Part shown: piece after piece, positions 1 through 9,291 of the stretch | How positions within the stretch are numbered: position 1 is the first letter of the stretch | Layout: every line of letters starts with the position of its first letter | Made by a program: the position numbers and the translations under genes | Notes under the pieces: generated by a model | The model's database searches: none | What the model saw: the letters and a program-made list of their open reading frames with translations, nothing else | What the model was told of the DNA's origin: nothing | DNA from: an uncultured Pelagibacteraceae bacterium | GTDB lineage: Bacteria > Pseudomonadota > Alphaproteobacteria > Pelagibacterales > Pelagibacteraceae | Assembly (NCBI GenBank): GCA_902523615.1 | Contig: CABYZW010000008.1 | Span: forward strand, 1 to 42,989 | DNA length: 42,989 nt | Direction: 5' to 3'

Positions 1-612
1 CATGTTACTCAATGTGCATGGAATAATGCATGGGATAAGTTTGATGAGGAAAAGCAAAATGAGATTAAAGCTAGACAAGGAGTTAGATACCCAAATACAG
101 AGGGCATATCAGTAATGGATCCAGAAACAATGAGAGAAGTGCCTAGGGATGGAAAAACAATTGGTGAGATTATGATTAAAGGAAATATTGTAATGAAAGG
201 TTATTTTAAAGACGAAGATGCAACTAATAAAGCTATGGATGGTGGTTGGTTTCATTCTGGTGACTTAGCCGTGATGCACCCAGATGGATACGTAAAAATT
301 CAAGATAGATCAAAAGATATAATCATCTCAGGTGGTGAAAATATATCTTCAATTGAGATAGAAAATACTTTGGCAAAACATCCTTCGGTATCCATTGCTG
401 CAGTAGTTGCAAAGCCTGATGAAAAATGGGGAGAAGTACCATGTGCATTTATTGAAATGGTAAAAGACAAACCTGTAACTGAAAAAGAATTGATAAGTTT
501 TTGCAGGGAAACACTTGCTGGATTTAAAGTACCTAAACAAGTTGTTTTTTGTGATTTACCAAAAACATCAACAGGAAAAATTCAGAAATTTGAATTAAGA
601 AAAAAATTTTAG
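1..612 (+). CDS. dmdB: Acyl-CoA ligase, DmdB-like (3' part; starts before the window)
   Basis: C-terminal portion of an AMP-forming acyl-CoA synthetase; the frame is open from base 1, so the adenylate-forming core lies to the left. Visible are the core-to-C-domain hinge (GGWFHSGDLAVMHPDGY, then DRSKDIIISGGENISS), and the C-terminal KTSTGKIQKFELR segment whose Lys is the usual adenylation lysine. The preceding QGVRYPNTEG and DPETM..VPRDGKT stretch resembles the medium-chain/methylmercaptopropionate ligase group that includes DmdB (3-methylmercaptopropionate + CoA + ATP to the thioester). The next genes are a hydrolase 8 bases on and a DmdA-like demethylase, which supports the DmdB reading. The family is broad, so a propionate or other short/medium acyl-CoA ligase is the alternative. 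Cytoplasmic. Confidence 0.6.
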   Translation, partial: HVTQCAWNNAWDKFDEEKQNEIKARQGVRYPNTEGISVMDPETMREVPRDGKTIGEIMIKGNIVMKGYFKDEDATNKAMDGGWFHSGDLAVMHPDGYVKIQDRSKDIIISGGENISSIEIENTLAKHPSVSIAAVVAKPDEKWGEVPCAFIEMVKDKPVTEKELISFCRETLAGFKVPKQVVFCDLPKTSTGKIQKFELRKKF

Positions 613-620
613 GTAAACTA

Positions 621-1397
621 TTGATATTTCAAATAAATAGTAAAAAAATTTATGCATCTGACTCTGGTCAAGGCATAAATAAGGAAAAAGAGACCATAGT
701 ATTTCTTCATGGAAGTGGTCTTTCCCACATTATTTGGTCACTTACTGAACAATATTTTTCGAATAAAAATTATAATGTTCTATCAATAGACCTACCAGGA
801 CATGGAAACTCAGATGGTCCTTGTTTAGATAGCATTGAGAAAATTGCTGATTGGTTAGAACAGGTATTTAACAAACTTGAATTGAATAATCCAATTTTAG
901 TTGGTCACTCACAAGGATGTCTTCAAATCTTAGAATATGCCTATAAATATAAAAATAAAATAAATAAAGCGATTTTTATTGGTGGGTCTAATAACATGCC
1001 TGTTCATCCTGATTTGATAGAGCTTGCCCAAAATGGTGACTCTGATGCTGTGAAATTAATGATGAAGTGGGGCTATGAAGGGTCAAAAAAATTTATTGGT
1101 GGAAATCCAGTTGAAAAGATAATTCAATCGCCAAGAGATATAAGTGAGGTTTTGGCAATAGATCTTGTTGCTTGTAATAATTATAAAAATGGCTCTGAAG
1201 CTGTAAAGGCAATCACTTGTCCGGCAATGTTAGTTTTAGGACAGTTGGATAAAATGGTAAATATAGAAGCAGGTAAGAAATTTGCAAACTTAATTAAAAA
1301 TTCCAAGACTTATATAATAGATGGATGCGGACACATGATTATGATTGAAAAAGCATTTGAAATGAGAGAAAAGGTTTTAGAATTTTTAAAAAAATGA
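621..1397 (+). CDS. Alpha/beta-hydrolase fold protein, function unassigned
   Basis: A 258-residue soluble alpha/beta hydrolase. The oxyanion HGSG motif is at residues 30-33, the nucleophile elbow is GHSQG with Ser97, and the rest of the triad is probably Asp210 (GQLDKM) and His238 (GCGHM). No signal peptide. The start is a TTG with an AGGTA stretch a few bases upstream; no ATG fits the family N-terminus better. It begins 8 bases after the acyl-CoA ligase and its TGA overlaps the ATG of the dmdA-like gene (ATGA), so the three are probably one transcript. That position suggests an ester or thioester hydrolase working on an intermediate of DMSP/methylmercaptopropionate breakdown, but substrate cannot be read from the sequence. 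Esterase, thioesterase and haloperoxidase-like activities all remain possible. Confidence 0.8.
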   Translation: MIFQINSKKIYASDSGQGINKEKETIVFLHGSGLSHIIWSLTEQYFSNKNYNVLSIDLPGHGNSDGPCLDSIEKIADWLEQVFNKLELNNPILVGHSQGCLQILEYAYKYKNKINKAIFIGGSNNMPVHPDLIELAQNGDSDAVKLMMKWGYEGSKKFIGGNPVEKIIQSPRDISEVLAIDLVACNNYKNGSEAVKAITCPAMLVLGQLDKMVNIEAGKKFANLIKNSKTYIIDGCGHMIMIEKAFEMREKVLEFLKK

Positions 1398-2503
1398 AAA
1401 ATTTTCCAATTGTCAAGTCTAGAAGATTAAGAAGTACTCCTTACACTGACAGGATAGAAACTCATGGCGTAAGTAGCTATACAGTTTACAACCACATGCT
1501 ACTCCCTGCATCATTTAAATCTTTAGAAGCTGATTATAAACATTTAAAAAAATTTGTTCAGGTATGGGATGTAGCTGCAGAAAGACAAGTAGAAATATCT
1601 GGAAAAGACTCTGCAAAATTAGTTCAATTAATGACTTGTAGAGATTTATCTAGGTCAAAAGTTGGAAAATGTTACTATGCACCTTTAATTGATGATGAAG
1701 GGCTTTTAGTAAATGATCCCATTATAAATAAATTAGCTGAAGACAAATGGTGGTTATCAATAGCTGACTCAGATGTAATTTTTTTCGCAAAAGGACTTGC
1801 TGCAGGTAATAAATTTGATGTTAAAATTCATGAGCCGAACGTAAATATTTTAGCAGTTCAAGGGCCTCTTTCTGATGATTTGATGGCAAAATTATTTGGT
1901 GATGAAATAAGAAATCTAAAATTTTTTAATTTCAATTATTTTGAGTTTAAGAAAAATAAATATTTTATAGCTAGATCAGGTTGGTCAAAACAAAGTGGAT
2001 TTGAAATTTATGTAGAGGATAATTTGGCTGGTCAAGATTTATACGATTATCTTTTTGAATATGGAGCAGAATTTAATGTGAAAGCAGGATGTCCTAATTT
2101 AATAGAAAGAATTGAGTCAGCTTTGTTATCTTATGGTAATGATTTTGATAACAGAGATAACCCCTTCGAAGCAAATTTTGATAAGTTCATAAATCTAGAT
2201 AATGAAATTAATTTTTTAGGCAAAGATAAATTAAAAAAGATTAAACAAGATGGGATTAAAAGAAAATTAATGGGTGTACAAATTGACCATAATAAAATTG
2301 ATATGTATTGTGAGAAGACATTACTTGATAACGACAATAACATTGTCGGTTATGTAAGATCCGCAGCATATTCTCCAACATTTAAAAAGGTTATTGGTAT
2401 TGCTATGATTAATAAACCTTATTGGGAGGCTAAAACTCAATTTAAAATAGATATTAACGAAAAAATATTTGTAGGAAAAATTTGCGATTTACCCTTCATC
2501 TAG
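1394..2503 (+). CDS. dmdA: Dimethylsulfoniopropionate demethylase-like protein (GcvT fold)
   Basis: A 369-residue GcvT-fold protein: folate-binding aminomethyltransferase-type domain at about residues 30-260 and a C-terminal barrel at about 280-365. The length and the blocks [66 protein letters not shown] and [11 protein letters not shown] match what I remember of the SAR11 DmdA, which is also about 369 residues. DmdA moves a methyl group from DMSP to tetrahydrofolate, leaving 3-methylmercaptopropionate. Its ATG overlaps the stop of the hydrolase gene and a DmdB-like ligase lies just upstream, so the first two steps of the demethylation pathway would be adjacent. No dmdC or dmdD is in the window. 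Related GcvT-fold proteins without DMSP activity exist, so the assignment needs a tree. Confidence 0.77.
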   Translation: MKNFPIVKSRRLRSTPYTDRIETHGVSSYTVYNHMLLPASFKSLEADYKHLKKFVQVWDVAAERQVEISGKDSAKLVQLMTCRDLSRSKVGKCYYAPLIDDEGLLVNDPIINKLAEDKWWLSIADSDVIFFAKGLAAGNKFDVKIHEPNVNILAVQGPLSDDLMAKLFGDEIRNLKFFNFNYFEFKKNKYFIARSGWSKQSGFEIYVEDNLAGQDLYDYLFEYGAEFNVKAGCPNLIERIESALLSYGNDFDNRDNPFEANFDKFINLDNEINFLGKDKLKKIKQDGIKRKLMGVQIDHNKIDMYCEKTLLDNDNNIVGYVRSAAYSPTFKKVIGIAMINKPYWEAKTQFKIDINEKIFVGKICDLPFI

Positions 2504-2522
2504 TATAAAACAAAATATTACC

Positions 2523-3530
2523 ATGAATATTGCAATTGTAGGAGCAACAGGAAATGTTGGGAGAAAAACTTTAGAAGTTCTTGAAAAAAAAGAACTTAAA
2601 ATTAGTAATTTATATCTTTTAGCATCATCAAAAAGTGTAGGGACAAAAATTAAATTTAAAAGTAAACAATATGAAGTCACTGATTTAGATAATTTTGATT
2701 TTTCAAAAGCTAAAATTATTTTTTTTGCAGCAGGTGGAAAGATTTCTGAAAAATTTGCAAAGAAAGCCTCAAAAAATTCATTTGTCATAGATAATTCAAG
2801 CTTTTTCAGAATGGATCCAGATGTTCCGTTAATTGTTCCTCAAGTAAATTCTGACGATTTAAAAAATATAAGAAAAAATATTATTGCAAATCCAAACTGT
2901 TCTACCGCACAATTAGTAATTGTTTTAAAACCTCTTCATGACTTATTTGAAATTAAAAGGGTAGTCGTTTCAACTTATCAATCTGTCTCAGGAGGTGGAA
3001 AAGCACCTATGGATGAATTACTTGAACAAACTAAAATGGCACTAAATGGTAAAAAGATACAACCTAAAAATTTTACGAAACAGATAGCCTTCAATGCTAT
3101 ACCTCATATTGATTCATTTTTAGATTCTGGTTATACAAAAGAAGAAATTAAAATGACAAATGAAACAAAAAAAATTCTCGATAATAAAATAGATTTAACA
3201 GCAACTTGCGTAAGACTGCCTATATCAGTATCTCATTCAGAGTCAGTAAACATTCAATTTAAAAAACCTTTTTCACTAGAAATAGCGAGAAAAGCATTAG
3301 ATAATTTTGAGGGTTGCGCAGTTATAGATGAAAGATCTGATGGAGGATATGCAACTCCTTTAGATGCAGTTGGTAAAGATGAAACATTCATTTCTAGAAT
3401 AAGAGAGGACAAAACAATAGAAAATGGATTAAACTTATGGATTGTTTCAGATAACCTTCTAAGAGGAGCAGCTTTAAATGCTGTGGAGATTGCAGAAACT
3501 TTAATTAAAAATAATTTTTATGGAAAGTAA
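2523..3530 (+). CDS. asd: Aspartate-semialdehyde dehydrogenase
   Basis: A 335-residue enzyme that reduces aspartyl phosphate to aspartate semialdehyde with NADPH, feeding lysine/diaminopimelate, threonine and methionine synthesis. The Rossmann motif GATGNVG is at residues 7-13 and the catalytic Cys126 sits in NPNCSTAQ. The later VRLPISVSHSES block carries the usual substrate-binding Arg and active-site His. Full length. It starts 19 bases after the dmdA-like gene and its end overlaps the start of sdhC by 11 bases, so it is transcribed with the succinate dehydrogenase genes or their promoter lies inside it. Cytoplasmic. Confidence 0.95.
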   Translation: MNIAIVGATGNVGRKTLEVLEKKELKISNLYLLASSKSVGTKIKFKSKQYEVTDLDNFDFSKAKIIFFAAGGKISEKFAKKASKNSFVIDNSSFFRMDPDVPLIVPQVNSDDLKNIRKNIIANPNCSTAQLVIVLKPLHDLFEIKRVVVSTYQSVSGGGKAPMDELLEQTKMALNGKKIQPKNFTKQIAFNAIPHIDSFLDSGYTKEEIKMTNETKKILDNKIDLTATCVRLPISVSHSESVNIQFKKPFSLEIARKALDNFEGCAVIDERSDGGYATPLDAVGKDETFISRIREDKTIENGLNLWIVSDNLLRGAALNAVEIAETLIKNNFYGK

Positions 3531-3903
3531 GGAACCATTATCTCCTCATATTCAAATTTATAGATGGCACATCTCATCCTTAGTATCTATTTCTCATAGG
3601 ATAACTGGGATAGTAAACATAATTATTATTACCTTGATATGTGTTTGGGCTTCCCTACTTTTACTTGGCGAAAGCAAATATGAAACCATAAATTTTTTCC
3701 TAAATTCTTTTATTGGTAAATTTATTATTTTAGGTATTACCTGGTCATTTATATTTCAAATTTTAAGTGAGATAAGACATTTAATTATGGATCTAGGTTA
3801 TGGCTTTGAACCTCTCATAACCAAAATTACTGGTTTAATAGTTATATGTGGATCAATAATATTAACTATTATTTTTTATTTAATAGGTAAAAATTTTATT
3901 TAA
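3520..3903 (+). CDS. sdhC: Succinate dehydrogenase cytochrome b556 subunit-like anchor
   Basis: Membrane anchor subunit of complex II, 127 residues with three hydrophobic segments (about 28-50, 65-83, 100-122). The N-terminal SISHRITG block holds Ser23, His26 and Arg27, matching the quinone-site Ser27/Arg31 region of E. coli SdhC, and RHLIMDLGYG (residues 86-95) matches E. coli RHMMMDFGY. The residue seven before His87 is Gln80; in E. coli and mitochondria that position is the axial heme b histidine. The start ATG lies 11 bases inside the end of asd, and the stop is directly followed by the sdhD ATG. Confident as SdhC; heme binding is doubtful (see findings). Confidence 0.9.
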   Translation: MESKEPLSPHIQIYRWHISSLVSISHRITGIVNIIIITLICVWASLLLLGESKYETINFFLNSFIGKFIILGITWSFIFQILSEIRHLIMDLGYGFEPLITKITGLIVICGSIILTIIFYLIGKNFI

Positions 3904-4227
3904 ATGATTACAGCTACTAAAAAATGGATCTTTTTAAAGATTAGTGGAGCTATCTTAGTTCCATTAATGCTTTGGTTTATTTTGAATTTAATCGCTATTT
4001 ATGATCAAGGATACAATGAAGTAATGAGTTTTTTTACTAATTCGGTGTCAAAATTTCTCTTTAGCATTTTTATTATAAATGCATATTTTTTTTCAGCGTT
4101 AAGTATTAGTGAGGTTTTTGAGGACTATATTCATAACGATAAAATCAAAAATGTCGCAAATAAGCTTTTATACATTTCTGCGGTAGCAATTCCAGTAATT
4201 ACAATTATATTAGTATCAAATTTATGA
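3904..4227 (+). CDS. sdhD: Succinate dehydrogenase membrane anchor subunit, divergent
   Basis: A 107-residue second anchor of complex II with three hydrophobic segments (about 12-32, 50-70, 85-106). Assignment rests on its place between sdhC and sdhA, its length and the EDY motif (Glu73-Asp74-Tyr75), matching the DY of E. coli SdhD (Asp82-Tyr83), where the Tyr helps bind quinone. Eleven residues before that Asp, where the axial heme ligand His71 is found in E. coli, this protein has Phe63. Sequence divergence is high, as usual for SdhD. Its end overlaps the sdhA start by 4 bases (ATGA). Confidence 0.85.
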   Translation: MITATKKWIFLKISGAILVPLMLWFILNLIAIYDQGYNEVMSFFTNSVSKFLFSIFIINAYFFSALSISEVFEDYIHNDKIKNVANKLLYISAVAIPVITIILVSNL

Positions 4228-5999
4228 GTTCTTACAAAATAATTGATCATGAATACGATGTAGTTGTATTGGGTGCAGGTGGCTCGGGACTTAGAGCTGC
4301 AGTTGGTTTAAGTGAGGCTGGATTAAAAACTGCATGTATTTCTAAAGTATTCCCTACTAGAAGTCACACTTCTGCTGCGCAAGGCGGAATTTCTGCTTCC
4401 CTTGGTAATATGGGTGAGGATGATTGGCGTTGGCACATGTACGATACGGTTAAAGGAGCTGACTGGCTAGGAGATCAAGACAGCATTGAATATCTTTGTA
4501 AAGAAGCACCTCAAGCAGTTATCGAATTAGAAAAGTATGGTGTTCCTTTTAGCAGAACTGAGGATGGAAAAATTTACCAAAGGCCGTTTGGTGGTATGAC
4601 AAAAAATTACGGTAATGGTATTGTACAGAGAACTTGTGCTGCTGCAGATAGGACAGGTCATGCTATTTTACATACTTTATACGGTCAAGCTCTGAAGCAT
4701 AAGACAGAATTTTTTATAGAATATTTTGCATTAGATTTATTAATGAAGGATGGAGAGTGTAAGGGTTTAATAGCATGGAATTTAAATGATGGTACTATTC
4801 ACAGATTTAGAGCTCACTCAGTAATTATTGCTACTGGTGGTTATGGTAAAGTTTATTATTCTGCAACTTCTGCTCATACTTGTACAGGTGATGGGAATGC
4901 TATGGTTTTAAGGGCAGGCTTACCACTGCAAGATATGGAATTTGTACAGTTTCATCCTACTGGAATATATGGTCATGGAACTTTAATAACTGAAGGTGCA
5001 AGAGGTGAAGGGGGTTACCTTACAAATTCTAAGGGTGAAAGATTTATGGAAAGATACGCTCCTAAAGCAAAAGATTTAGCCTCAAGAGATGTTGTGAGTC
5101 GATCAATGTCAATTGAAATTAATGAAGGTAGAGGTGTAGGTAAAGATCAAGATCATGTACATTTAAATTTAAGTCATTTAGATAAAGAAATTATTGAAAG
5201 TAGACTGCCAGGTATAACTGATGCTGCAAGATTATTTGCTAATGTAGATATAACTAAAGAACCGATTCCTGTAGTTCCGACAGTTCATTATAATATGGGA
5301 GGTATTCCTACAAACTATAAGGGAGAAGTATTGACAGTCAATGGTTCAGAAAAAACTGTTCCGGGATTAATGGCAATCGGTGAGGCTGCTTGTGTTTCAG
5401 TTCATGGTGCCAACAGATTAGGTTCCAACTCTTTGATAGATCTTGTAGTTTTTGGAAGAGCTGCCGCTAAAAGAGCAGCAGAAATCATTAAACCAGGAAC
5501 ACCTCATGAAAAAATTGGAGAGTCAGAAACACAAAAGTGTCTCGATAGATTTGATAAAATTAGAAATGCAGATGGTGACATTGGAACTGCAGAATTAAGA
5601 CTATCAATGCAAAAAACAATGCAATCGAAGTGTGCAGTTTTTAGAACAGAAAAAACTCTCCAAGAAGGAGTTGATGAAATAAGAAAAACATACGATGGAC
5701 TAAATTCACTATCTGTTAAGGATAAATCATTAATATTTAATACTGATCTAGTGGAGACTTTGGAGTTTGATAATTTAATAAGGCAAGCAGTTGTAACAGT
5801 AGACTCTGCTTATCATAGAAAAGAAAGCAGAGGAGCACATGCTAGAGAAGACTTCCCAAAAAGAGATGATGAAAAGTTTATGCAACACACTTTAGCTTGG
5901 TGTGATGGAAAAGAGACAAAAATAAGCTATAGAGAAGTTCATAAAACCACATTAACTAATGACGTACAGTATTTTCCTCCTCAGGAAAGAGTTTATTGA
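4224..5999 (+). CDS. sdhA: Succinate dehydrogenase flavoprotein subunit
   Basis: A 591-residue flavoprotein subunit of complex II, oxidising succinate to fumarate on the cytoplasmic face of the membrane. The FAD Rossmann motif GAGGSGL is at residues 17-23. His48 in [10 protein letters not shown] is the expected covalent FAD attachment residue. [15 protein letters not shown] and [10 protein letters not shown] are the substrate-binding blocks, and the [15 protein letters not shown] segment near the C-terminus carries catalytic arginines. Full length, coupled to sdhD upstream and sdhB downstream. Confidence 0.97.
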   Translation: MSSYKIIDHEYDVVVLGAGGSGLRAAVGLSEAGLKTACISKVFPTRSHTSAAQGGISASLGNMGEDDWRWHMYDTVKGADWLGDQDSIEYLCKEAPQAVIELEKYGVPFSRTEDGKIYQRPFGGMTKNYGNGIVQRTCAAADRTGHAILHTLYGQALKHKTEFFIEYFALDLLMKDGECKGLIAWNLNDGTIHRFRAHSVIIATGGYGKVYYSATSAHTCTGDGNAMVLRAGLPLQDMEFVQFHPTGIYGHGTLITEGARGEGGYLTNSKGERFMERYAPKAKDLASRDVVSRSMSIEINEGRGVGKDQDHVHLNLSHLDKEIIESRLPGITDAARLFANVDITKEPIPVVPTVHYNMGGIPTNYKGEVLTVNGSEKTVPGLMAIGEAACVSVHGANRLGSNSLIDLVVFGRAAAKRAAEIIKPGTPHEKIGESETQKCLDRFDKIRNADGDIGTAELRLSMQKTMQSKCAVFRTEKTLQEGVDEIRKTYDGLNSLSVKDKSLIFNTDLVETLEFDNLIRQAVVTVDSAYHRKESRGAHAREDFPKRDDEKFMQHTLAWCDGKETKISYREVHKTTLTNDVQYFPPQERVY

Positions 6000-6778
6000 T
6001 GGCACTAATAAATTTACCTGAGAACTCCAAAGTACAAAAAGGTAAATATTTTAAAGATAAAACTGGCTCAGAAAATTTAAGAAAAGTGAATATTTATAGA
6101 TGGGATCCTTCCACAGGAGAAAACCCTAGAATAGATACTTATGAAGTTGATATGAATAACTGTCCGTCAAAAGTTTTAGATATTTTAAATAAGATTAAGA
6201 ATGAAATAGATCCAACAATAGCTTATCGAAGATCTTGTGCCCATGGAGTTTGTGGATCTTGTGCAATGAATATGGGAGGAAAAAATGGCCTAGCATGCAC
6301 AAAACCTCATGCTGAAATTGATGGTGATATAGATATTTATCCTTTGCCTCACTTAAAAGTTAAAAAGGATTTAATTGGTGATTTGGACGGTTTATATAAA
6401 CAATATCAATCTATAGAACCTTGGTTAAAAACAAATTCTAAATCAGAAACTTCAGAAATTATTCAATCAAAAAAAGACAGGGAGAAATTAGATGGTGCCT
6501 ATGAATGTATTATGTGTGCTTGTTGCTCAACATCTTGCCCAAGTTATTGGTGGAATGGAGATAAGTATTTAGGCCCTGCAGTATTATTACAAGCTTACAG
6601 ATGGATTGTGGATAGTAGAGATCAAGAAAGAGAATCAAGATTAAAAAAAGTAGCAGATGAACTTAAACTTTATAGATGCCATACCATCTTAAATTGTACA
6701 AGCGCATGTCCCAAAGGTTTAAACCCAGCAAAAGCCATTGCTGAAATAAAAAAAATGTTAGCAACCGCTAATATATAA
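5999..6778 (+). CDS. sdhB: Succinate dehydrogenase iron-sulfur subunit
   Basis: A 259-residue electron-transfer subunit linking SdhA to the membrane quinone site. The N-terminal ferredoxin domain has CAHGVCGSC followed by a fourth Cys (LACT) for the 2Fe-2S cluster. [12 protein letters not shown] binds the 4Fe-4S cluster, and [14 protein letters not shown] contributes the 3Fe-4S cluster ligands. I place the start at the ATG whose A is the last base of the sdhA TGA; the TTG one codon earlier is possible but less likely. All cluster cysteines appear intact, so the electron path to the quinone site is complete even if the anchor lacks heme. Confidence 0.96.
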   Translation: MALINLPENSKVQKGKYFKDKTGSENLRKVNIYRWDPSTGENPRIDTYEVDMNNCPSKVLDILNKIKNEIDPTIAYRRSCAHGVCGSCAMNMGGKNGLACTKPHAEIDGDIDIYPLPHLKVKKDLIGDLDGLYKQYQSIEPWLKTNSKSETSEIIQSKKDREKLDGAYECIMCACCSTSCPSYWWNGDKYLGPAVLLQAYRWIVDSRDQERESRLKKVADELKLYRCHTILNCTSACPKGLNPAKAIAEIKKMLATANI

Positions 6779-6820
6779 ACAATAGACTAATAAGAGTTTT
6801 TAATCTAAAAGATCCTATTC

Positions 6821-8314
6821 ATGAAACAAATTGAACATTTTGTAGGTGGAAAAATAATTGTTGGTAAATCAAATAAAAAAGGTAAAGTTTTTAATCCTGC
6901 GACTGGCGAACAAGAAAAAGAAGTAAGCTTAGCTTCTAAAGCGGATCTAGATCAAACAGTTAAAATTGCACGAGAAGTTTTTAAGGAATGGTCTTTAAAA
7001 CCACCTCTTGTAAGATCTAGGATTATGTTCAAATTTAAAGAGTTAATTGAAAAAAATTCAGACGAGCTCACGCGGCTGATAGTTTCTGAACATGGAAAAG
7101 TTTATGAAGATGCTAAAGGATCTTTAACTAGAGGTTTAGAGGTTGTTGAATTTGCTTGCGGAATACCCCACTTACTTAAAGGTGAATTTTCAGAAAATGT
7201 TGGAACTAATGTTGATAGCTGGTCAATGCGACAACCATTAGGCGTAGTTGCAGGTATCACGCCATTTAACTTTCCGGCAATGGTGCCAATGTGGATGTTT
7301 CCTATAGCAATTGCATGCGGAAATACCTTTATATTAAAGCCGTCTGAAAAAGATCCATCGTGTGCAATAAAACTAGCTGAATTATTAAAAGAAGCAGGTC
7401 TTCCAGATGGAGTTTTTAATGTTGTTAACGGAGATAAAGAAGTTGTAGATGCAATCTTAACAAATAAAGATATTAAAGCAGTAAGTTTTGTAGGTTCGAC
7501 AGCAATAGCAAAATATATTTATGAAAATTCTGCAAAAAATGAAAAGAGAGTTCAGGCACTAGGAGGAGCAAAAAACCATTTAGTTGTTATGCCAGATTGT
7601 GACTTAGATGGTGCTGTAAATGGTTTAATGGGTGCTGCATATGGATCTGCAGGCGAAAGATGCATGGCTCAATCGGTTGCTGTAGCTGTTGGAGATATAG
7701 GAGATGAGCTAGTATCAAGATTATCAAAAAAAGCAGAGGCTTTAAAAGTTGGTCCTGGAATGGATAAAAGTTCTGAGATGGGTCCTTTAGTTACTAAAGA
7801 GCATTTAGAAAAAGTAAAAGGATACGTAGATTTAGGGGTAAAAGAAGGTGCTAAATTAGTAGTTGATGGTAGAAACTTAAAATTACAAGGTTATGAAAAT
7901 GGTTTCTATATTGGAGGCTGTTTGTTTGATCATGTTAAGAAAGAAATGAGGATATATAAAGAGGAAATATTTGGACCAGTTTTATCTGTGGTTAGGGTAA
8001 AAAATTTTGATGAAGCTACAAAACTTATTAATGATCATGAATATGGAAATGGAGTAAGTATTTATACAAGAGATGGTGATGTAGGAAGAACTTTTGCAAG
8101 TAAGATACAAGTTGGAATGGTTGGTATTAATGTGCCTATACCTGTTCCAATGGCCTTTCATAGTTTTGGAGGTTGGAAAAGATCACTATTTGGAGATAGT
8201 GCAATGCATGGTATGGAGGGGATAAAATTTTATACAAAACTTAAAACAATAACCTCGAGATGGCCTTCTGGAATTAGGTCAAATGCTGAGTTCGTAATGC
8301 CAACAATGAAATAA
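6821..8314 (+). CDS. mmsA: CoA-acylating methylmalonate-semialdehyde dehydrogenase
   Basis: A 497-residue aldehyde dehydrogenase superfamily member. The Cys281 in GERCMAQSVAV, together with the PLGVVAGITPFNFP and GGAKNHLVVMPD blocks, is characteristic of the CoA-dependent MmsA/IolA group rather than acid-forming aldehyde dehydrogenases. It converts methylmalonate semialdehyde to propionyl-CoA or malonate semialdehyde to acetyl-CoA, using NAD and CoA. That places it in valine, thymine, beta-alanine, inositol or 3-hydroxypropionate degradation. It sits 42 bases after sdhB and 12 bases before mdh, inside the TCA cluster. Substrate preference cannot be read from sequence. Confidence 0.92.
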   Translation: MKQIEHFVGGKIIVGKSNKKGKVFNPATGEQEKEVSLASKADLDQTVKIAREVFKEWSLKPPLVRSRIMFKFKELIEKNSDELTRLIVSEHGKVYEDAKGSLTRGLEVVEFACGIPHLLKGEFSENVGTNVDSWSMRQPLGVVAGITPFNFPAMVPMWMFPIAIACGNTFILKPSEKDPSCAIKLAELLKEAGLPDGVFNVVNGDKEVVDAILTNKDIKAVSFVGSTAIAKYIYENSAKNEKRVQALGGAKNHLVVMPDCDLDGAVNGLMGAAYGSAGERCMAQSVAVAVGDIGDELVSRLSKKAEALKVGPGMDKSSEMGPLVTKEHLEKVKGYVDLGVKEGAKLVVDGRNLKLQGYENGFYIGGCLFDHVKKEMRIYKEEIFGPVLSVVRVKNFDEATKLINDHEYGNGVSIYTRDGDVGRTFASKIQVGMVGINVPIPVPMAFHSFGGWKRSLFGDSAMHGMEGIKFYTKLKTITSRWPSGIRSNAEFVMPTMK

Positions 8315-8326
8315 TGAGAAATATAA

Positions 8327-9289
8327 ATGAGTAAAATATCTTTAATTGGTGCTGGTCAAATTGGTGGAACTCTTGCACATTTGATTGGAACAAAAGCACT
8401 TGTTGATGAAGTTGTCCTTTTTGATGTAGCAAGTGGAATAGCTAAAGGAAAAGCTTTAGATATAGCCCAATCTTCATCAGTTGACGGTTTTAACGTAAAA
8501 TTTTCCGGAACTGACGATTATAAAGATATAAAAGACTCAGATGTAATCATCATTACAGCAGGGGTTCCAAGAAAACCAGGTATGAGTAGAGATGATCTAT
8601 TAGGTATAAATTTAAAAATTATTAAACAAGTAGCTAATGGAATAAAAGAAAATGCTCCCAACGCATTTATAATATGTATTACCAATCCATTAGATGTCAT
8701 GGTCATGGCTCTTCAAAAATACTCGGGTCTTTCAGCTAATAAAATTGTTGGTATGGCAGGAATCTTAGATAGTTCACGATTTAAATTATTTTTATCATTA
8801 GAACTAAATGTTCCTGTAAAAGAGATAGATGCAATGGTAATGGGCGGACATGGAGATACTATGGTTCCAATGCCAAGATTTACAAAAGTTTCTGAAAAAC
8901 CTTTATTAGATTTAGTTAAAGAGGGAAAAATTACAAAAGAAAGGTTAGAAGAAATAAACCAAAGGACCAGGGACGGTGGTGCAGAAATTGTTAAGTATTT
9001 AGAAAAAGGTTCGGCATTTTATGCTCCAGCAGCTTCAGGTGTTCAAATGGCTGAGGCATATTTAAATGATGAAAAAAAATTATTACCATGTGCTGTACAA
9101 TTAAATGGTGAATATGGGGTTAACAATCTTTATGCAGGCGTACCAGTAATTGTGGGAAAAGACGGCGTTGAAAAAATAGAGCAAATTGATTTAGATGAAA
9201 ATGAAAAAGAAGAATTTATGCGTTCTATAGATGCGGTAAAGGCTCTTTGGGAAGCGGCATCTAAAATAGACCCTGATCTTTCAAAATAA
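8327..9289 (+). CDS. mdh: Malate dehydrogenase
   Basis: A 320-residue NAD-dependent malate dehydrogenase of the lactate dehydrogenase-like type common in alphaproteobacteria. [10 protein letters not shown] near residues 8-17 is the NAD site. [15 protein letters not shown] is the mobile active-site loop; its Arg at the LDH Gln102-equivalent position fits malate rather than lactate. His175 in GGHGDTMVP is the proton acceptor. It precedes sucC with a 2-base gap. Confidence 0.96.
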   Translation: MSKISLIGAGQIGGTLAHLIGTKALVDEVVLFDVASGIAKGKALDIAQSSSVDGFNVKFSGTDDYKDIKDSDVIIITAGVPRKPGMSRDDLLGINLKIIKQVANGIKENAPNAFIICITNPLDVMVMALQKYSGLSANKIVGMAGILDSSRFKLFLSLELNVPVKEIDAMVMGGHGDTMVPMPRFTKVSEKPLLDLVKEGKITKERLEEINQRTRDGGAEIVKYLEKGSAFYAPAASGVQMAEAYLNDEKKLLPCAVQLNGEYGVNNLYAGVPVIVGKDGVEKIEQIDLDENEKEEFMRSIDAVKALWEAASKIDPDLSK

Positions 9290-9291
9290 TA

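Noticed and set aside
1394..2503. Glycine cleavage T-protein (gcvT)
   Set aside because: The fold is shared, but the residue blocks fit DmdA better and no gcvH or gcvP lies nearby.
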